NCBI GenBank assembly: GCA_028289195.1
Contig: JANQQR010000005.1
Location: 124,001 to 188,000, forward strand
DNA from: Phycisphaerales bacterium
Lineage (GTDB): Bacteria > Planctomycetota > Phycisphaerae > Phycisphaerales > UBA1924
Direction of reading: 5' to 3'
DNA: 64,000 bases
Shown: positions 1 through 8,799 of the stretch, piece by piece
Numbering within the stretch: the stretch's first letter is position 1
Layout: every line of letters starts with the position of its first letter
The notes under the pieces: generated by a model
Databases searched by the model: none
The model's input: only the letters and a program-made list of their open reading frames with translations
Told to the model about the DNA's origin: nothing
Made by a program: the position numbers and the translations under genes

Positions 1-2
1 AC

Positions 3-1115
3 TTCGGGGACCTCTCGCTCGATCAGATCGGGTCGCTCGCGTCGTTCCTGGCCTACTCGGCGCGCAGGGGCGAACTCGTCGAGCACCTGTCCGGGATCGC
101 CTCGCAGGAAACCGGCGAAGGAGCTGTGGCGATGATGTACATCGCCACGTTCATCGACGCCGACGCCGAGGGCGGCGCGGCGCAACTCGAGGACGCCTTC
201 AGGCGTGCCGCGGCGCACCCCGCGATGCCGGGCGCGCTGGTCGACGGCTCGACGCTGAACCTCTACCAGTCGATGGGGCGTTACGGGCGCGCCGACGTCG
301 CGGCTGCGGCGTTCGATGACGAACCGGAGCTGATGCTGCGACTGCTCCCGGACGGGCTGTCGAGCGTGGGGCTGCGCTCGTCGTCGTTCCTTCTTGATGC
401 CGCCGGCGCGATGGACGCACCGGCATCCGATCGTGCGCGAACCCTGCTGCGCGAGCGCATGCTCGAGATCGCAACGGCGGGCATGGCCGGCGAAAGCGCC
501 AACGAGAGCGGGAGCCGCTCCAGCTACACGAGCTCGCACGGATTCCTGAACGGCGCGTTCGCGCGCGGTGAGCTCGTCGACCACGGGCTGCCGGCGCTCG
601 ACATTCTCTGGTCGAGCGACCCCGAGATCTCGAGCTTCGGGGATCTGCGGGGCAGCGTTGTCGTGCTCGACTTCTGGGCGACCTGGTGCGGCCCGTGCAT
701 CGCGAGCTTCCCCCACATGCGTGAGATGGTCGAGCATTACGCCGACTACCCGGTGCGCCTGATCGGCGTGACGAGCCTGCAAGGGCGCCACTACGGGCTC
801 GAGCGCGTGCGGACGGACACCTCGGAAAACCCCGAGCTCGAGTACGAACTGATGGCCGAGTTGATGCCGCAGCGTGAGATGACGTGGGACGTCGTGTTCA
901 CCGAACAGAGCGTCTACAACCAGGACTTCGGGATCATCGGCATCCCGTATGTCGCGGTGGTCGACGCGGAGGGGATCGTGCGGAAAATCGCCCTGCACCC
1001 GACGCTGAACGCCGACGAGCTCGACGAAGCGATCCGCGATGCGCTGGTCGACGCGGGGCACGCCGCCCCCGGGCCGATGGGGCACGACGAGCATTCGGAC
1101 GCCACGGAGCGCTAG
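3..1115 (+). CDS. TlpA-like thioredoxin-fold protein (5' truncated)
   Basis: The frame is open from the first bases of the window, so the true start lies upstream; 370 residues are visible. The N-terminal half has no motif I recognise. The C-terminal ~170 residues are a thioredoxin-like domain of the TlpA/ResA/AhpC-TSA type: a WATWCGPC active-site CxxC at about 686-697, then a 'GIPYVAVVDAEG' segment containing the cis-Pro typical of the fold. Family members reduce periplasmic disulfides or act in cytochrome c maturation, usually anchored by an N-terminal signal or membrane segment that would lie outside the window. The C-terminal tail is His/Asp-rich. It converges on the next gene, with the two stop codons directly adjacent (TAG then CTA at 1113-1118). 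The fold is certain; the substrate is unknown. Confidence 0.85.
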   Translation, partial: FGDLSLDQIGSLASFLAYSARRGELVEHLSGIASQETGEGAVAMMYIATFIDADAEGGAAQLEDAFRRAAAHPAMPGALVDGSTLNLYQSMGRYGRADVAAAAFDDEPELMLRLLPDGLSSVGLRSSSFLLDAAGAMDAPASDRARTLLRERMLEIATAGMAGESANESGSRSSYTSSHGFLNGAFARGELVDHGLPALDILWSSDPEISSFGDLRGSVVVLDFWATWCGPCIASFPHMREMVEHYADYPVRLIGVTSLQGRHYGLERVRTDTSENPELEYELMAELMPQREMTWDVVFTEQSVYNQDFGIIGIPYVAVVDAEGIVRKIALHPTLNADELDEAIRDALVDAGHAAPGPMGHDEHSDATER

Positions 1116-2336
1116 CTACTCGCGCAGCGCCGCGGTGTTGGCGACGATCTCGAACGGGATCAGGCGCTCGGCGACGCCCGCCGAGGCGCGGTCCTTGATC
1201 GTGAGCTTCAGGCGGTAGCTCCCGACCCCGAGGGTCGCGGGCAGATCAACGCGCTGGAGGACGAAGAAGTCTCGGCGCTGGCGGCGCGAGAAATCGGTGA
1301 TGAGCTGGTCGGGCTTGCGCCAGACGAGCGCGTCGGCGTCGGACCCGACGTGGTAGAGCCGGAGGTCCATGCTCAGAGCAACCTCGTATCCCCATTCGGA
1401 GTCGCGAGAGGCCGACGTGTGCGAGAAGCGGTCGAGCTCGGCATAGACAATGAAGCTGATGGGCCTCGCGGCGAGGAAGCGGTGCTCGTCGTTGAACGTC
1501 GGCAGCTCGCGGAAGTTGCCGAATCCGTCGACGCGCGTGCAGAGGTGTGCGCTGCTGATGATGATCGGGCGCCACGCGTCGAGGCCGTCGGCCAGGGCGC
1601 GGGCATCGTCGGCGATGGCCGCGGGATCATCGGCCGAATCGAGACGATCGCGGACGGCGGTCGCGAACGTGCGCCACTCGGTGGCGATCTCCTCGTCGCG
1701 CGGGGGCATGGACACGCCGGGCTCGTCCTCTCCCAGGACACCGGGGTGCGCGATCTCGAGCGCGCCGAGTCGCACGAGTTCCGAGACGGGCATGGGCGAG
1801 AACGCGGCTTCGGCACGCAGGAACGACCCGAGCTCGTGCGCGCCCGCTTCGGCCCTCTCGCGCGGCGTGGGCTCCGGCTCGGCGGGCGCCGGCGGATCAG
1901 ATTCGGTGTCTTCGGCCAACTCGATAGGTTCGGCGACGGGCGTGGGTGTCGAGGGGGCGTCGTCGATCGCCATCGAGGGACCGGTGTTGGATTGCGCGTC
2001 CGGGCTGGTGGTGTCGAGCGTCGGATCGGCCTGGGTCGCCTGGGGAGCGGCGGTGATGGCAGGGGTGGCGGGCGCCTGGTCTGGTTCGGCGACGCTCACC
2101 GAGGCGTTCTGCTGGGCTTCTTCCATGAGCGCCAGCAGCTCCTCGGTGGACTGCTCTGGCATGCCGGCGACGCTGCCGCGCGGGAACGCGGGGCCGTCTG
2201 AGGCGACCTGGTCGAGGCCGGTGTTGACGGTCGGCGTCTGCGCCGTCGAGCGCTGGCTCCCGGTCTGGCAGCCCGCTGCGATGGCGAGCGCGGGGGTGAC
2301 GGCGAGCAGTACGGGGAGCGATCGTCTTGGGTGCAT
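1116..2336 (-). CDS. Secreted lipoprotein of unknown function
   Basis: 406 residues starting at an ATG that gives MHPRRSLP followed by a hydrophobic stretch and an IAAGC lipobox, so it is very probably a lipoprotein exported by Sec and acylated on Cys. After the lipobox comes a ~110-residue low-complexity linker rich in Pro, Thr, Ala and Glu. The rest is a globular domain ending in beta-rich sequence ('GSYRLKLTIKDRASAG'). I do not recognise the domain. The frame continues open upstream of the chosen ATG, but that part lacks a signal and is Arg/Pro shadow-like. holA lies upstream on the same strand, 64 bp away, so the two may be co-transcribed. Confidence 0.75.
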   Translation of the reverse strand: MHPRRSLPVLLAVTPALAIAAGCQTGSQRSTAQTPTVNTGLDQVASDGPAFPRGSVAGMPEQSTEELLALMEEAQQNASVSVAEPDQAPATPAITAAPQATQADPTLDTTSPDAQSNTGPSMAIDDAPSTPTPVAEPIELAEDTESDPPAPAEPEPTPRERAEAGAHELGSFLRAEAAFSPMPVSELVRLGALEIAHPGVLGEDEPGVSMPPRDEEIATEWRTFATAVRDRLDSADDPAAIADDARALADGLDAWRPIIISSAHLCTRVDGFGNFRELPTFNDEHRFLAARPISFIVYAELDRFSHTSASRDSEWGYEVALSMDLRLYHVGSDADALVWRKPDQLITDFSRRQRRDFFVLQRVDLPATLGVGSYRLKLTIKDRASAGVAERLIPFEIVANTAALRE

Positions 2337-2400
2337 GGCTTGGAGCGTCCTGCGTGGGCCTTGCGATAGTCGGGAATGCGGGCGTCCTGCCCGGTGCGCA

Positions 2401-3432
2401 CTAGCGCCTATCGGCCCCGGCGCGGGCGGCCCTTGCGAATCGGATCGCCAGCATCTCGAGCCCGAGGCGGGCGTCGGTCTGCCCGGTCTTGGCCCGGAAA
2501 TCCGCTTCGATCGCGTCGTCGAGGAGGCGGGCGGCTTCGTGCACACCGATGCGCGACCCAACCTGTCGCGCCATCTGTCCGGACTGGCCCCAGAGCTTGG
2601 CGGACTTGCCCGCGCCGGCGGGGGGCACGCCCCTGTCGATGTCCCGCGCGACGGCGTGCACCTTCTTGGCGAGATCAATGGCCGCCCAGCGGAGGGGGAC
2701 TGGGTCGATCCGCGCGACGTCGACCATCTCGCGGATTCTCGCGAGCGCTGTCGTCGGATCCGGGTGGAGCAGATCGTCCTGGATCACCCAGGCCTTTTCG
2801 TCGCCGCGGCGTTGCGCGCCGACCATGCGATCGACGAGCTCGCCGGTAATCACCGCCTCTTCGGCACCCGGCGCGAGCTTGGCGATGTGCGAAGTCAACG
2901 GGCCGGTCTCGGTGCCGACGCGCTCGACGAGAAGCTCCGCGCCCTCTGGGGCCAGGGTGACCCGGTGGCGCTCCCGGGCGTGCTTGACCGCCCACGCGCG
3001 GGCCTGGGCCGGCTTGAGCGGGTCGCAACTGACGATCACGCCGACGCCGGGGATCAGCTTGTCGAGCTTCCCGGGGCGCCACGTGGGGGCGCGCAGGACG
3101 AGCGTGGCGCCCTCGACGGGTGCCTGGGCGTAGCGCTCGAACATGGGGCGGGCGTCTTCCTTGACCAGTTCGTGGGCGTCGTCGACCACAACGAGCTTGT
3201 GCTGGCCCATGAGGCCGAGGCTTCGGCACTCGTCGAGCACGTCGCCCGCCTGGGCTTCCTGCCCGCTGAACCGGACAAGGTCCACGGTCTCGCCGGCGGC
3301 CTCGAGGGCGTCGCGCAGCTTCTGCGTGTAGAGGTTCCTCAGTCCGGCGTCGGGGCCCTTGAGGAGGACGACGCGGTGCTCGGGCCCCGGGGAGGCCTTG
3401 GCGCTCCTGGAAGCTGTCTTCTTCTTCGCCAC
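2401..3432 (-). CDS. holA: DNA polymerase III delta subunit
   Basis: 343 residues from a GTG start (VAKKKTAS...), the usual length for HolA. Delta opens the beta clamp inside the clamp-loader complex. Family features visible: an N-terminal segment that opens with 'LLKGPDAGLRN', the 'LVVVDDAHEL' beta strand of the degenerate nucleotide-binding fold, 'LVLRAPTWRPGKLDKLI', and the C-terminal helical collar region ('VHEAARLLDDAIEADFRAKTG...LGLEMLAIRFA'). The N-terminal Lys/Ser tail is short and basic. It is divergent from the EF-G-like gene, with 237 bp between the starts. The minus-strand frame stays open for another 2.3 kb behind EF-G; that extension is antisense shadow and is excluded. Confidence 0.88.
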   Translation of the reverse strand: MAKKKTASRSAKASPGPEHRVVLLKGPDAGLRNLYTQKLRDALEAAGETVDLVRFSGQEAQAGDVLDECRSLGLMGQHKLVVVDDAHELVKEDARPMFERYAQAPVEGATLVLRAPTWRPGKLDKLIPGVGVIVSCDPLKPAQARAWAVKHARERHRVTLAPEGAELLVERVGTETGPLTSHIAKLAPGAEEAVITGELVDRMVGAQRRGDEKAWVIQDDLLHPDPTTALARIREMVDVARIDPVPLRWAAIDLAKKVHAVARDIDRGVPPAGAGKSAKLWGQSGQMARQVGSRIGVHEAARLLDDAIEADFRAKTGQTDARLGLEMLAIRFARAARAGADRR

Positions 3433-3669
3433 GGCCCCAAGATACCGGCGCCGGCCCGCGGGGGCCCTCGCTCCCCCCTCACGCGGCCCGCGACGGCGGG
3501 TTACACTCACCGGTCCGACGGGCCCGGATCGCTTGCCGCTGGTGGGATCCGATGGCAGGCACGCTCGCACCGGACCTGTTCCGGTCGCGATCGACGCCGC
3601 GGGGCCCGCCGGGCGCAGTTCCGGCCGCGCGCGCCTCGCTCCGGTCGCTGGAAAGGAGACGATCCCCGA

Positions 3670-5730
3670 ATGGCTGCTCACACCGTCGAAAACATCCGCA
3701 ACATCGCTCTCGTGGGCCACAGCGGCTCCGGCAAGACCACGCTCGCCGAGTCGATCCTCGCCAAGCTGGGCGCGATCGGTCGCGCCGGCCAGGTCGAAGA
3801 GGGCAACACCGTCTTTGACCACGAGCCCGAAGAGAAGGAGCACAAGCACTCGCTGAGCCTCTCGATCGCGAGCTTCGACAACGACGGCTTGCACTTCAAC
3901 CTGATCGACACGCCGGGCTACCCGGACTTCTTCGGTCAGGCACTGAGCGCCTTCCCGGCGGTCGAGATCCTGGCGATGGTCATCGGCGCCGACAAGGGCA
4001 TCCAGACCACGCACCGGCGCCTGATGCAGGTGGCCTCGGAGCGCAACCTGCCGCGGATGATCATCATCAACAAGATCGATGATCACGTGGGCGACTGCGA
4101 GACGCTGCTGGCGACGATCCGCGAGTCGTTCGGGAACGAGTGCCTGCCTCTGAACCTGCCTTCCAGCGGCGGGACCGATGTGGTCGACGTGTGGGACGAG
4201 GCCGCGGGCGACGCCGACTTCTCGTCGGTTGCCGAGGCGCACCAGCAGATCATCGACCAGGCGGTCGAGGTCGACGAAGAGTTGATGGAGACCTACCTGG
4301 AGACGGGCGAGGTCGACAAGGACAAGCTGCACCACGCCTTCGAGCGTGCGCTGCGCGAGGGGCACCTGGTGCCGGTCGTGTTCACCAGCGCCCGCTCGGG
4401 AGCCGGCCTGGACGACCTGCTGCACATCCTGCGCAAGCACTGTCCCAACCCATCGGAGGGCAACCCGCGTCCGTTCCAGATGATCGACGACAGCGGTGAT
4501 CGCGAGGACTGGTTCCCCGAGGCGGACCCGTCCAAGGAGACCGTCGGGCACATCTTCAAGGTGACGACCGACCAGTTCGTCGGGAAGCTCGCCTACGTGC
4601 GCCTGCATCAGGGCACGCTGACGCCGGGCTCGTCGATCCATCTCGACGACGGCAAGAAGGCGATCCGCGTCAGCCACCTGTACGAGATCTTCGGGAAGGA
4701 AACCAAGGAGCTCGAGAAGGCGGTGGCGGGTGACATCATCGCGCTGGCCAAGATCGATGATCTCCACACCGGGGGCGTCCTGCACTCGTCGACCGATAAG
4801 GCGGGCCTGGTGTTCAAGAGCCTGCCGATGCCGAAACCGATGTTCGGCCTCGCGGTAGAGGCCAAGAGCCGCAACGACGAGAGCAAGATCGGTCAGGCAT
4901 TGCAGAAGCTCGTAGACGAGGATCCGACGTTCCAGGTCGATCGCGTGGCCGCGACGCACGAGACGGTTGCGCGCGGGCTGGGCGAACTGCACATGCGCGT
5001 GCTGCTCGAGAAGCTCAAGAACCGGTTTAACGTCGAGGTCGACACCCGCCCGCCCAAGGTCGCCTACAAGGAAACGATCACGGCGCAGGCCGAGGGCCAC
5101 CACCGCCACAAGAAGCAGACCGGCGGCGCCGGGCAGTTCGGCGAGGTGTACCTCAAGGTCGAGCCGCTGCCCGACGGAGAGGCCAACGGCGACGGGTTTG
5201 AGTTCCTCGACGAGACGGTCGGTGGCTCGATCCCGCGCCAGTTCATGCCCGCGATCGAGAAGGGCATCCGCCAGGCGCTCGTGGAGGGCGCGGTCGCCGG
5301 GTACCCGATGTCCGGTGTGCGCGTGCGCGTCTACGACGGCAAGTACCACCCGGTCGATTCCAAGGAAGTCGCGTTCGTGACGGCGGGCAAGCGGGCGTTC
5401 ATCGACGCCGTGAACAAGGCGCGCCCGGCGCTCATGGAGCCGTTCGTCGATGTCGAGATCACGGTGCCCTCGTCGAACATGGGCGACATCACGGCGGATA
5501 TCTCGGGCAAGCGCGGTCAGGTGCAGAACACCGACTACCTGCCCGGCGACCTGTGCGTGGTCCAGGCGAAGGTGCCGCTGGCCGAAATGAGTCAGTACTC
5601 CAACCAGCTCAAGAGCATGTCGGGCGGCCAGGGCTCCTACGTGATGGACTACAGCCACGACGAGCAGACGCCGCCGAACGTGCAGGCCGAGATTGTTGCC
5701 GCGTTCAAGCCGGCGGGCGACGAGGACTAG
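3670..5730 (+). CDS. Elongation factor G-like GTPase (EF-G2/FusA2 type)
   Basis: 686 residues from the ATG at 3670, preceded by GGAG 11 bases upstream. This is a full translational GTPase of EF-G architecture: G1 'GHSGSGKTTL', G3 'DTPGYPDF', G4 'NKID', domain II, then domains III-V including 'PRQFMPAIEKGIRQALVEG' and a 'GDITADISGKRGQVQ' block. G1 and G3 differ from canonical EF-G (GHIDAGKTT, DTPGHVDF) and match the divergent EF-G2/FusA2 clade, whose role in elongation or recycling is less clear than that of FusA. I therefore do not call it fusA. The frame runs open upstream through the antisense of holA and the lipoprotein, but the Shine-Dalgarno and family alignment fix the start here. Confidence 0.9.
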   Translation: MAAHTVENIRNIALVGHSGSGKTTLAESILAKLGAIGRAGQVEEGNTVFDHEPEEKEHKHSLSLSIASFDNDGLHFNLIDTPGYPDFFGQALSAFPAVEILAMVIGADKGIQTTHRRLMQVASERNLPRMIIINKIDDHVGDCETLLATIRESFGNECLPLNLPSSGGTDVVDVWDEAAGDADFSSVAEAHQQIIDQAVEVDEELMETYLETGEVDKDKLHHAFERALREGHLVPVVFTSARSGAGLDDLLHILRKHCPNPSEGNPRPFQMIDDSGDREDWFPEADPSKETVGHIFKVTTDQFVGKLAYVRLHQGTLTPGSSIHLDDGKKAIRVSHLYEIFGKETKELEKAVAGDIIALAKIDDLHTGGVLHSSTDKAGLVFKSLPMPKPMFGLAVEAKSRNDESKIGQALQKLVDEDPTFQVDRVAATHETVARGLGELHMRVLLEKLKNRFNVEVDTRPPKVAYKETITAQAEGHHRHKKQTGGAGQFGEVYLKVEPLPDGEANGDGFEFLDETVGGSIPRQFMPAIEKGIRQALVEGAVAGYPMSGVRVRVYDGKYHPVDSKEVAFVTAGKRAFIDAVNKARPALMEPFVDVEITVPSSNMGDITADISGKRGQVQNTDYLPGDLCVVQAKVPLAEMSQYSNQLKSMSGGQGSYVMDYSHDEQTPPNVQAEIVAAFKPAGDED

Positions 5731-5767
5731 CATCCCCCGTCACCCCGGCCCCACGGAGAAGAACACG

Positions 5768-7204
5768 ATGCCCTGCTGGATGAGAACCGCGTGTGTTTCC
5801 CTGCTTCTCACCCTCGGCGCTCCCTGCGCGCTGGCTCAGGACGGAACCGATCAGAACGCGCCGGCGGACGACGCGCCGCTGGAGTGGGAGCTCGACCCGA
5901 CGCTGCAGGCGGCCCGGGCCGAGCGCCTGCGCCGGGTGACGTGGGACATGATCGAGGCATCCAAGGGGAACCTCTCGCACATCAGACGGGGCAACTTCTC
6001 CCAGGAAGCCCTCGACGACGGCATGTTCGACGAGGTGCTGTCGCGGTTCACCCAGATCGACGCGCAGACCGGGGGGCTGGAGTTCGTCGCGATCCGAAAG
6101 ATCGACGACTACACGATGCAGGCCTGGCTGCTCCTGCCGGCCAACAACCAGATGTACGACCTGGTGGTCTGGCTCGAGCGGAGCCCGCCTTTCGGCATCG
6201 ATGGCATGACGATGGGCGAGTCGCAGGGCGTGCCCGACAACCTGGTCGCCGGCTGGGACGAGGTCGGGCCGCTATTGGATGAACTCGATTTCCAGGCAGG
6301 CATGGCCGTATACGAACTCACGGACGACGGAGGGCTCGCGCCGATCTTCCTGCAGAACGAGGACGCCCCGGTCAACGTCAACACCATGGCGCATCTCTGG
6401 GTGCTCGGGCTGCTGAACGACTCGATCATCGCGGGAGACGCCACGTGGAGCGACACCTATCCCGTCAACGACCTGCTCAAGTGCCCCGCGCCGGGGACCG
6501 TGTACCGCACACCCCCGCGCACAGAGTTGACGCTCCGCGAGTACGTGGCCTTCATGCTCGATAAGGGTGAGTGCTCGGCGATCAACCACCTGATCACAGT
6601 CCTGGGCCAGGAACGCGTCACGCGCTACTTCCGCGAGTCCCTCGGGGTAGACGTCGGCGAAAACGTTCGCGAGGTGGATCCGTTCCTGAAGTTTCACGAG
6701 GCCTATGCGCTGAAGTGCTCCCCGAGGAACGATCTCCTGCGCGAATATGCCGCGGCGGACCCGGCGGAGCGCTGGCGCATGCTCGAAGAAGACGTGAATT
6801 GGTTCCTGATGGACGAAGCGCTCTTCGTCAGTTGGCGGGCCCCGAACCATGTCGACTCGGTCGGTTGGTTCGCCTCGCCGAAGCAGATCTGCGAGCAGGT
6901 CGCGCGTCTGTGGGCGATGACCCAGTCACGCCCGGATCTGTTTTCGGATCAGATCGGCCTGATGCGCGGCCCCGCCCGGATCGATGTCGCCGATGTGTGG
7001 GACGTCGCCTGGGTCCGCGAAGGCCAGGAGCCCGGCGCACAATCCAAGGCGTGGCTGTTCAGGGGCAACGACGGGCGTGTGTTCGTCATGGCCGCCGCGT
7101 TCATGGATCCGCAGCGGGATATCGTCGACGACCTCCGCCAGAACGACGCGGTCTTCGGCGCGCTCGAACTGCTCGAGACCGAGGGCGTGCGCGTCGACGA
7201 TTAG
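5768..7204 (+). CDS. Secreted beta-lactamase-fold protein lacking catalytic motifs
   Basis: 478 residues from the ATG at 5768, 37 bp after the EF-G-like gene. The N-terminus has a signal peptide (CVSLLLTLGAPCALA, cleavage before QDG). The middle and C-terminal parts align by eye with class A beta-lactamase-like 'serine hydrolases': the helix 'LWVLGLLNDSIIAGDATW', 'TELTLREYVAFML', 'INHLITVLG', 'VGWFASPKQICEQVARL' and a C-terminal 'GRVFVMAAAF'. All three catalytic motifs are altered. SxxK reads T-M-A-H (Thr206-His209), SDN reads G-E-C, and the K-[TS]-G position reads R-E-G. The protein is probably a binding or structural pseudoenzyme in the cell envelope. The fold call is by pattern, and the alignment should be confirmed by profile search. 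Confidence 0.7.
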   Translation: MPCWMRTACVSLLLTLGAPCALAQDGTDQNAPADDAPLEWELDPTLQAARAERLRRVTWDMIEASKGNLSHIRRGNFSQEALDDGMFDEVLSRFTQIDAQTGGLEFVAIRKIDDYTMQAWLLLPANNQMYDLVVWLERSPPFGIDGMTMGESQGVPDNLVAGWDEVGPLLDELDFQAGMAVYELTDDGGLAPIFLQNEDAPVNVNTMAHLWVLGLLNDSIIAGDATWSDTYPVNDLLKCPAPGTVYRTPPRTELTLREYVAFMLDKGECSAINHLITVLGQERVTRYFRESLGVDVGENVREVDPFLKFHEAYALKCSPRNDLLREYAAADPAERWRMLEEDVNWFLMDEALFVSWRAPNHVDSVGWFASPKQICEQVARLWAMTQSRPDLFSDQIGLMRGPARIDVADVWDVAWVREGQEPGAQSKAWLFRGNDGRVFVMAAAFMDPQRDIVDDLRQNDAVFGALELLETEGVRVDD

Positions 7205-7214
7205 CGGGCGCCTC

Positions 7215-8756
7215 TTACGAGCCGATCAATTCCAGCAGCATCTCGCGGACCCGCTTCGCGTCGGCGCGCCCGCCCGAGAGCTTCATCGCTCCGCCCACGA
7301 GGCGTCCGATCGCCTGCTGCTTGCCCGAACGCACATCTTCGACGGCCTTGGTGTTGGCCGGGTCGGCGATCACCTGGCGGCACCACTCGGTGAGCGCACC
7401 ATCATCCGACACCTGCAGAAGGCCGAGACGCTCGGCGATCGATCGCGCATCGTCGTCGGACTCGGTGAGCGCCGCGAAGACCTGGTCGACGGCCGACGAG
7501 CCGATGTCGCCGGCGAGCCGGAGTGCGACGAGCCCCGCGAGCTGGTCCGGGCTGATACCGAGTTCCCCGACAGTGCACGAGCGTTCGTTGGCGAGCTTGT
7601 TGCCCTGCTGCAGCACGAGGTTGGCCAGCGCTTTGGCGCACTGCTCCAGCTCGATAGCTCCCGCGCTCCGCGCGGCGATCTCGAACGAGGCGTCGAACAG
7701 ATCGGCGCTGGCGACCTCGCTCGCAAGCCCGCGGGCGTCTTTCACACCGAGTCCTAGATCGTCCTGGTATCGACGCGCGCGGGCATGGGGCAGCTCTGGA
7801 AGCGTCTCGCGGACCCGCTCGACCCATTCCCGATCGATGTCGAGCGGCGCGAGGTCGGGGTCCGGGAAGTAGCGGTAGTCGTGGGCGTCTTCCTTCTCGC
7901 GCTGGAGGACGGTCGCTGCGCGTGCGTCGTCCCAGCCGCGCGTGGACTTTGCGCCGGGGCCCATCTCGCGCCCGTCCTCGAGGAATCGCTTGGGCTGCTG
8001 TGCCTGCTCGTACTCGATCGCGCCGCGGACGGCGCGGAACGAGTTGAGGTTCTTGATCTCGACGATCGGGGTGCGGACGGTCCGCCCGCCTTCGAACTCG
8101 AGTTCCATATTGATGTTGGGCTCGAAGCGCATGTGCCCGCGCTGCATCACGCCCTCGGTGACGCCGAGTGCGCAGCAGGTGGCGTGGAGCATCTGGGCGA
8201 AGGCCACGGCCTCCTCGGCGCTGCGCATATCGGGTGCGGTCACGATCTCGAGCAGCGCGGTGCCGGCGCGATTGAGATCGATGATCGAGTAGTCGATCGC
8301 CTTGCCGCCGGGCCACTCGTGGAGGAGCTTGCCGGCGTCTTCCTCGAGGTGGGCGCGGATGATGCCCACTCGACACAACGTCTCAGACCCGTCGCTGTCG
8401 GGGTCGGGCACGTCGACGGCGCCGTCGAAACACAGGGGCAGGTCGTACTGGCTGATCTGGTAGCCCTTGGGGAGGTCTGGGTAGAAATACCCCTTTCTGT
8501 CCCACTTGGTGCGCTCGGCGATGGAGCAGCCCAGCGCGAGCCCGACGCGCATCGACAGTTCGATCGCGCTGCGATTGAGCACGGGGAGCGCGCCGGGCAG
8601 GCCCAGAACCACCGGGTCGAGCAGCGAATTCGGCTCGGCGTCCTCCATCTCCGCGTGCGCGGGCGAGGGCGCTCGGCAGAACATCTTGCTCCGCGTCGAG
8701 AGCTCGACATGGATCTCCATCCCGACGATCAGCGTTGAGCGCACTATGCCCGCCAT
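7215..8756 (-). CDS. gatB: Asp-tRNA(Asn)/Glu-tRNA(Gln) amidotransferase subunit B
   Basis: 513 residues, usual length. GatB phosphorylates the misacylated Glu-tRNA(Gln) or Asp-tRNA(Asn) and accepts ammonia from GatA. Diagnostic segments: 'VGMEIHVELSTRSKMFCRAPS' near the start, 'LPGALPVLN', 'RKGYFYPDLPKGYQISQYDLPLC', 'LEEDAGKLLH', 'DLNRAGTALLEIVTAPDMRS', 'MRFEPNINMELE', 'EIKNLNSFRAV' and a C-terminal YqeY-like helical region ('SGKQQAIGRLVGGAMKLSGGRADAKRVREMLLELI'). The start is divergent from the ketosynthase-like gene, 43 bp away. gatA and gatC are elsewhere in this window (42 kb and 55 kb). Confidence 0.95.
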   Translation of the reverse strand: MAGIVRSTLIVGMEIHVELSTRSKMFCRAPSPAHAEMEDAEPNSLLDPVVLGLPGALPVLNRSAIELSMRVGLALGCSIAERTKWDRKGYFYPDLPKGYQISQYDLPLCFDGAVDVPDPDSDGSETLCRVGIIRAHLEEDAGKLLHEWPGGKAIDYSIIDLNRAGTALLEIVTAPDMRSAEEAVAFAQMLHATCCALGVTEGVMQRGHMRFEPNINMELEFEGGRTVRTPIVEIKNLNSFRAVRGAIEYEQAQQPKRFLEDGREMGPGAKSTRGWDDARAATVLQREKEDAHDYRYFPDPDLAPLDIDREWVERVRETLPELPHARARRYQDDLGLGVKDARGLASEVASADLFDASFEIAARSAGAIELEQCAKALANLVLQQGNKLANERSCTVGELGISPDQLAGLVALRLAGDIGSSAVDQVFAALTESDDDARSIAERLGLLQVSDDGALTEWCRQVIADPANTKAVEDVRSGKQQAIGRLVGGAMKLSGGRADAKRVREMLLELIGS

Positions 8757-8799
8757 GGCCGGGCGATACTACCAATCCCTGCGGCTACAATGCCCGCCC

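Noticed and set aside
1450-3669. Plus-strand frame running open for 2.2 kb into the EF-G-like gene
   Set aside because: It is antisense to the lipoprotein and holA, has no signal or domain, and EF-G has its own Shine-Dalgarno at 3655; high GC keeps shadow frames open.
3433-5733. Minus-strand frame antisense to EF-G, open into holA
   Set aside because: Composition is Leu/Val/Arg/Asp/His shadow, and holA's own start and family length end at 3432.
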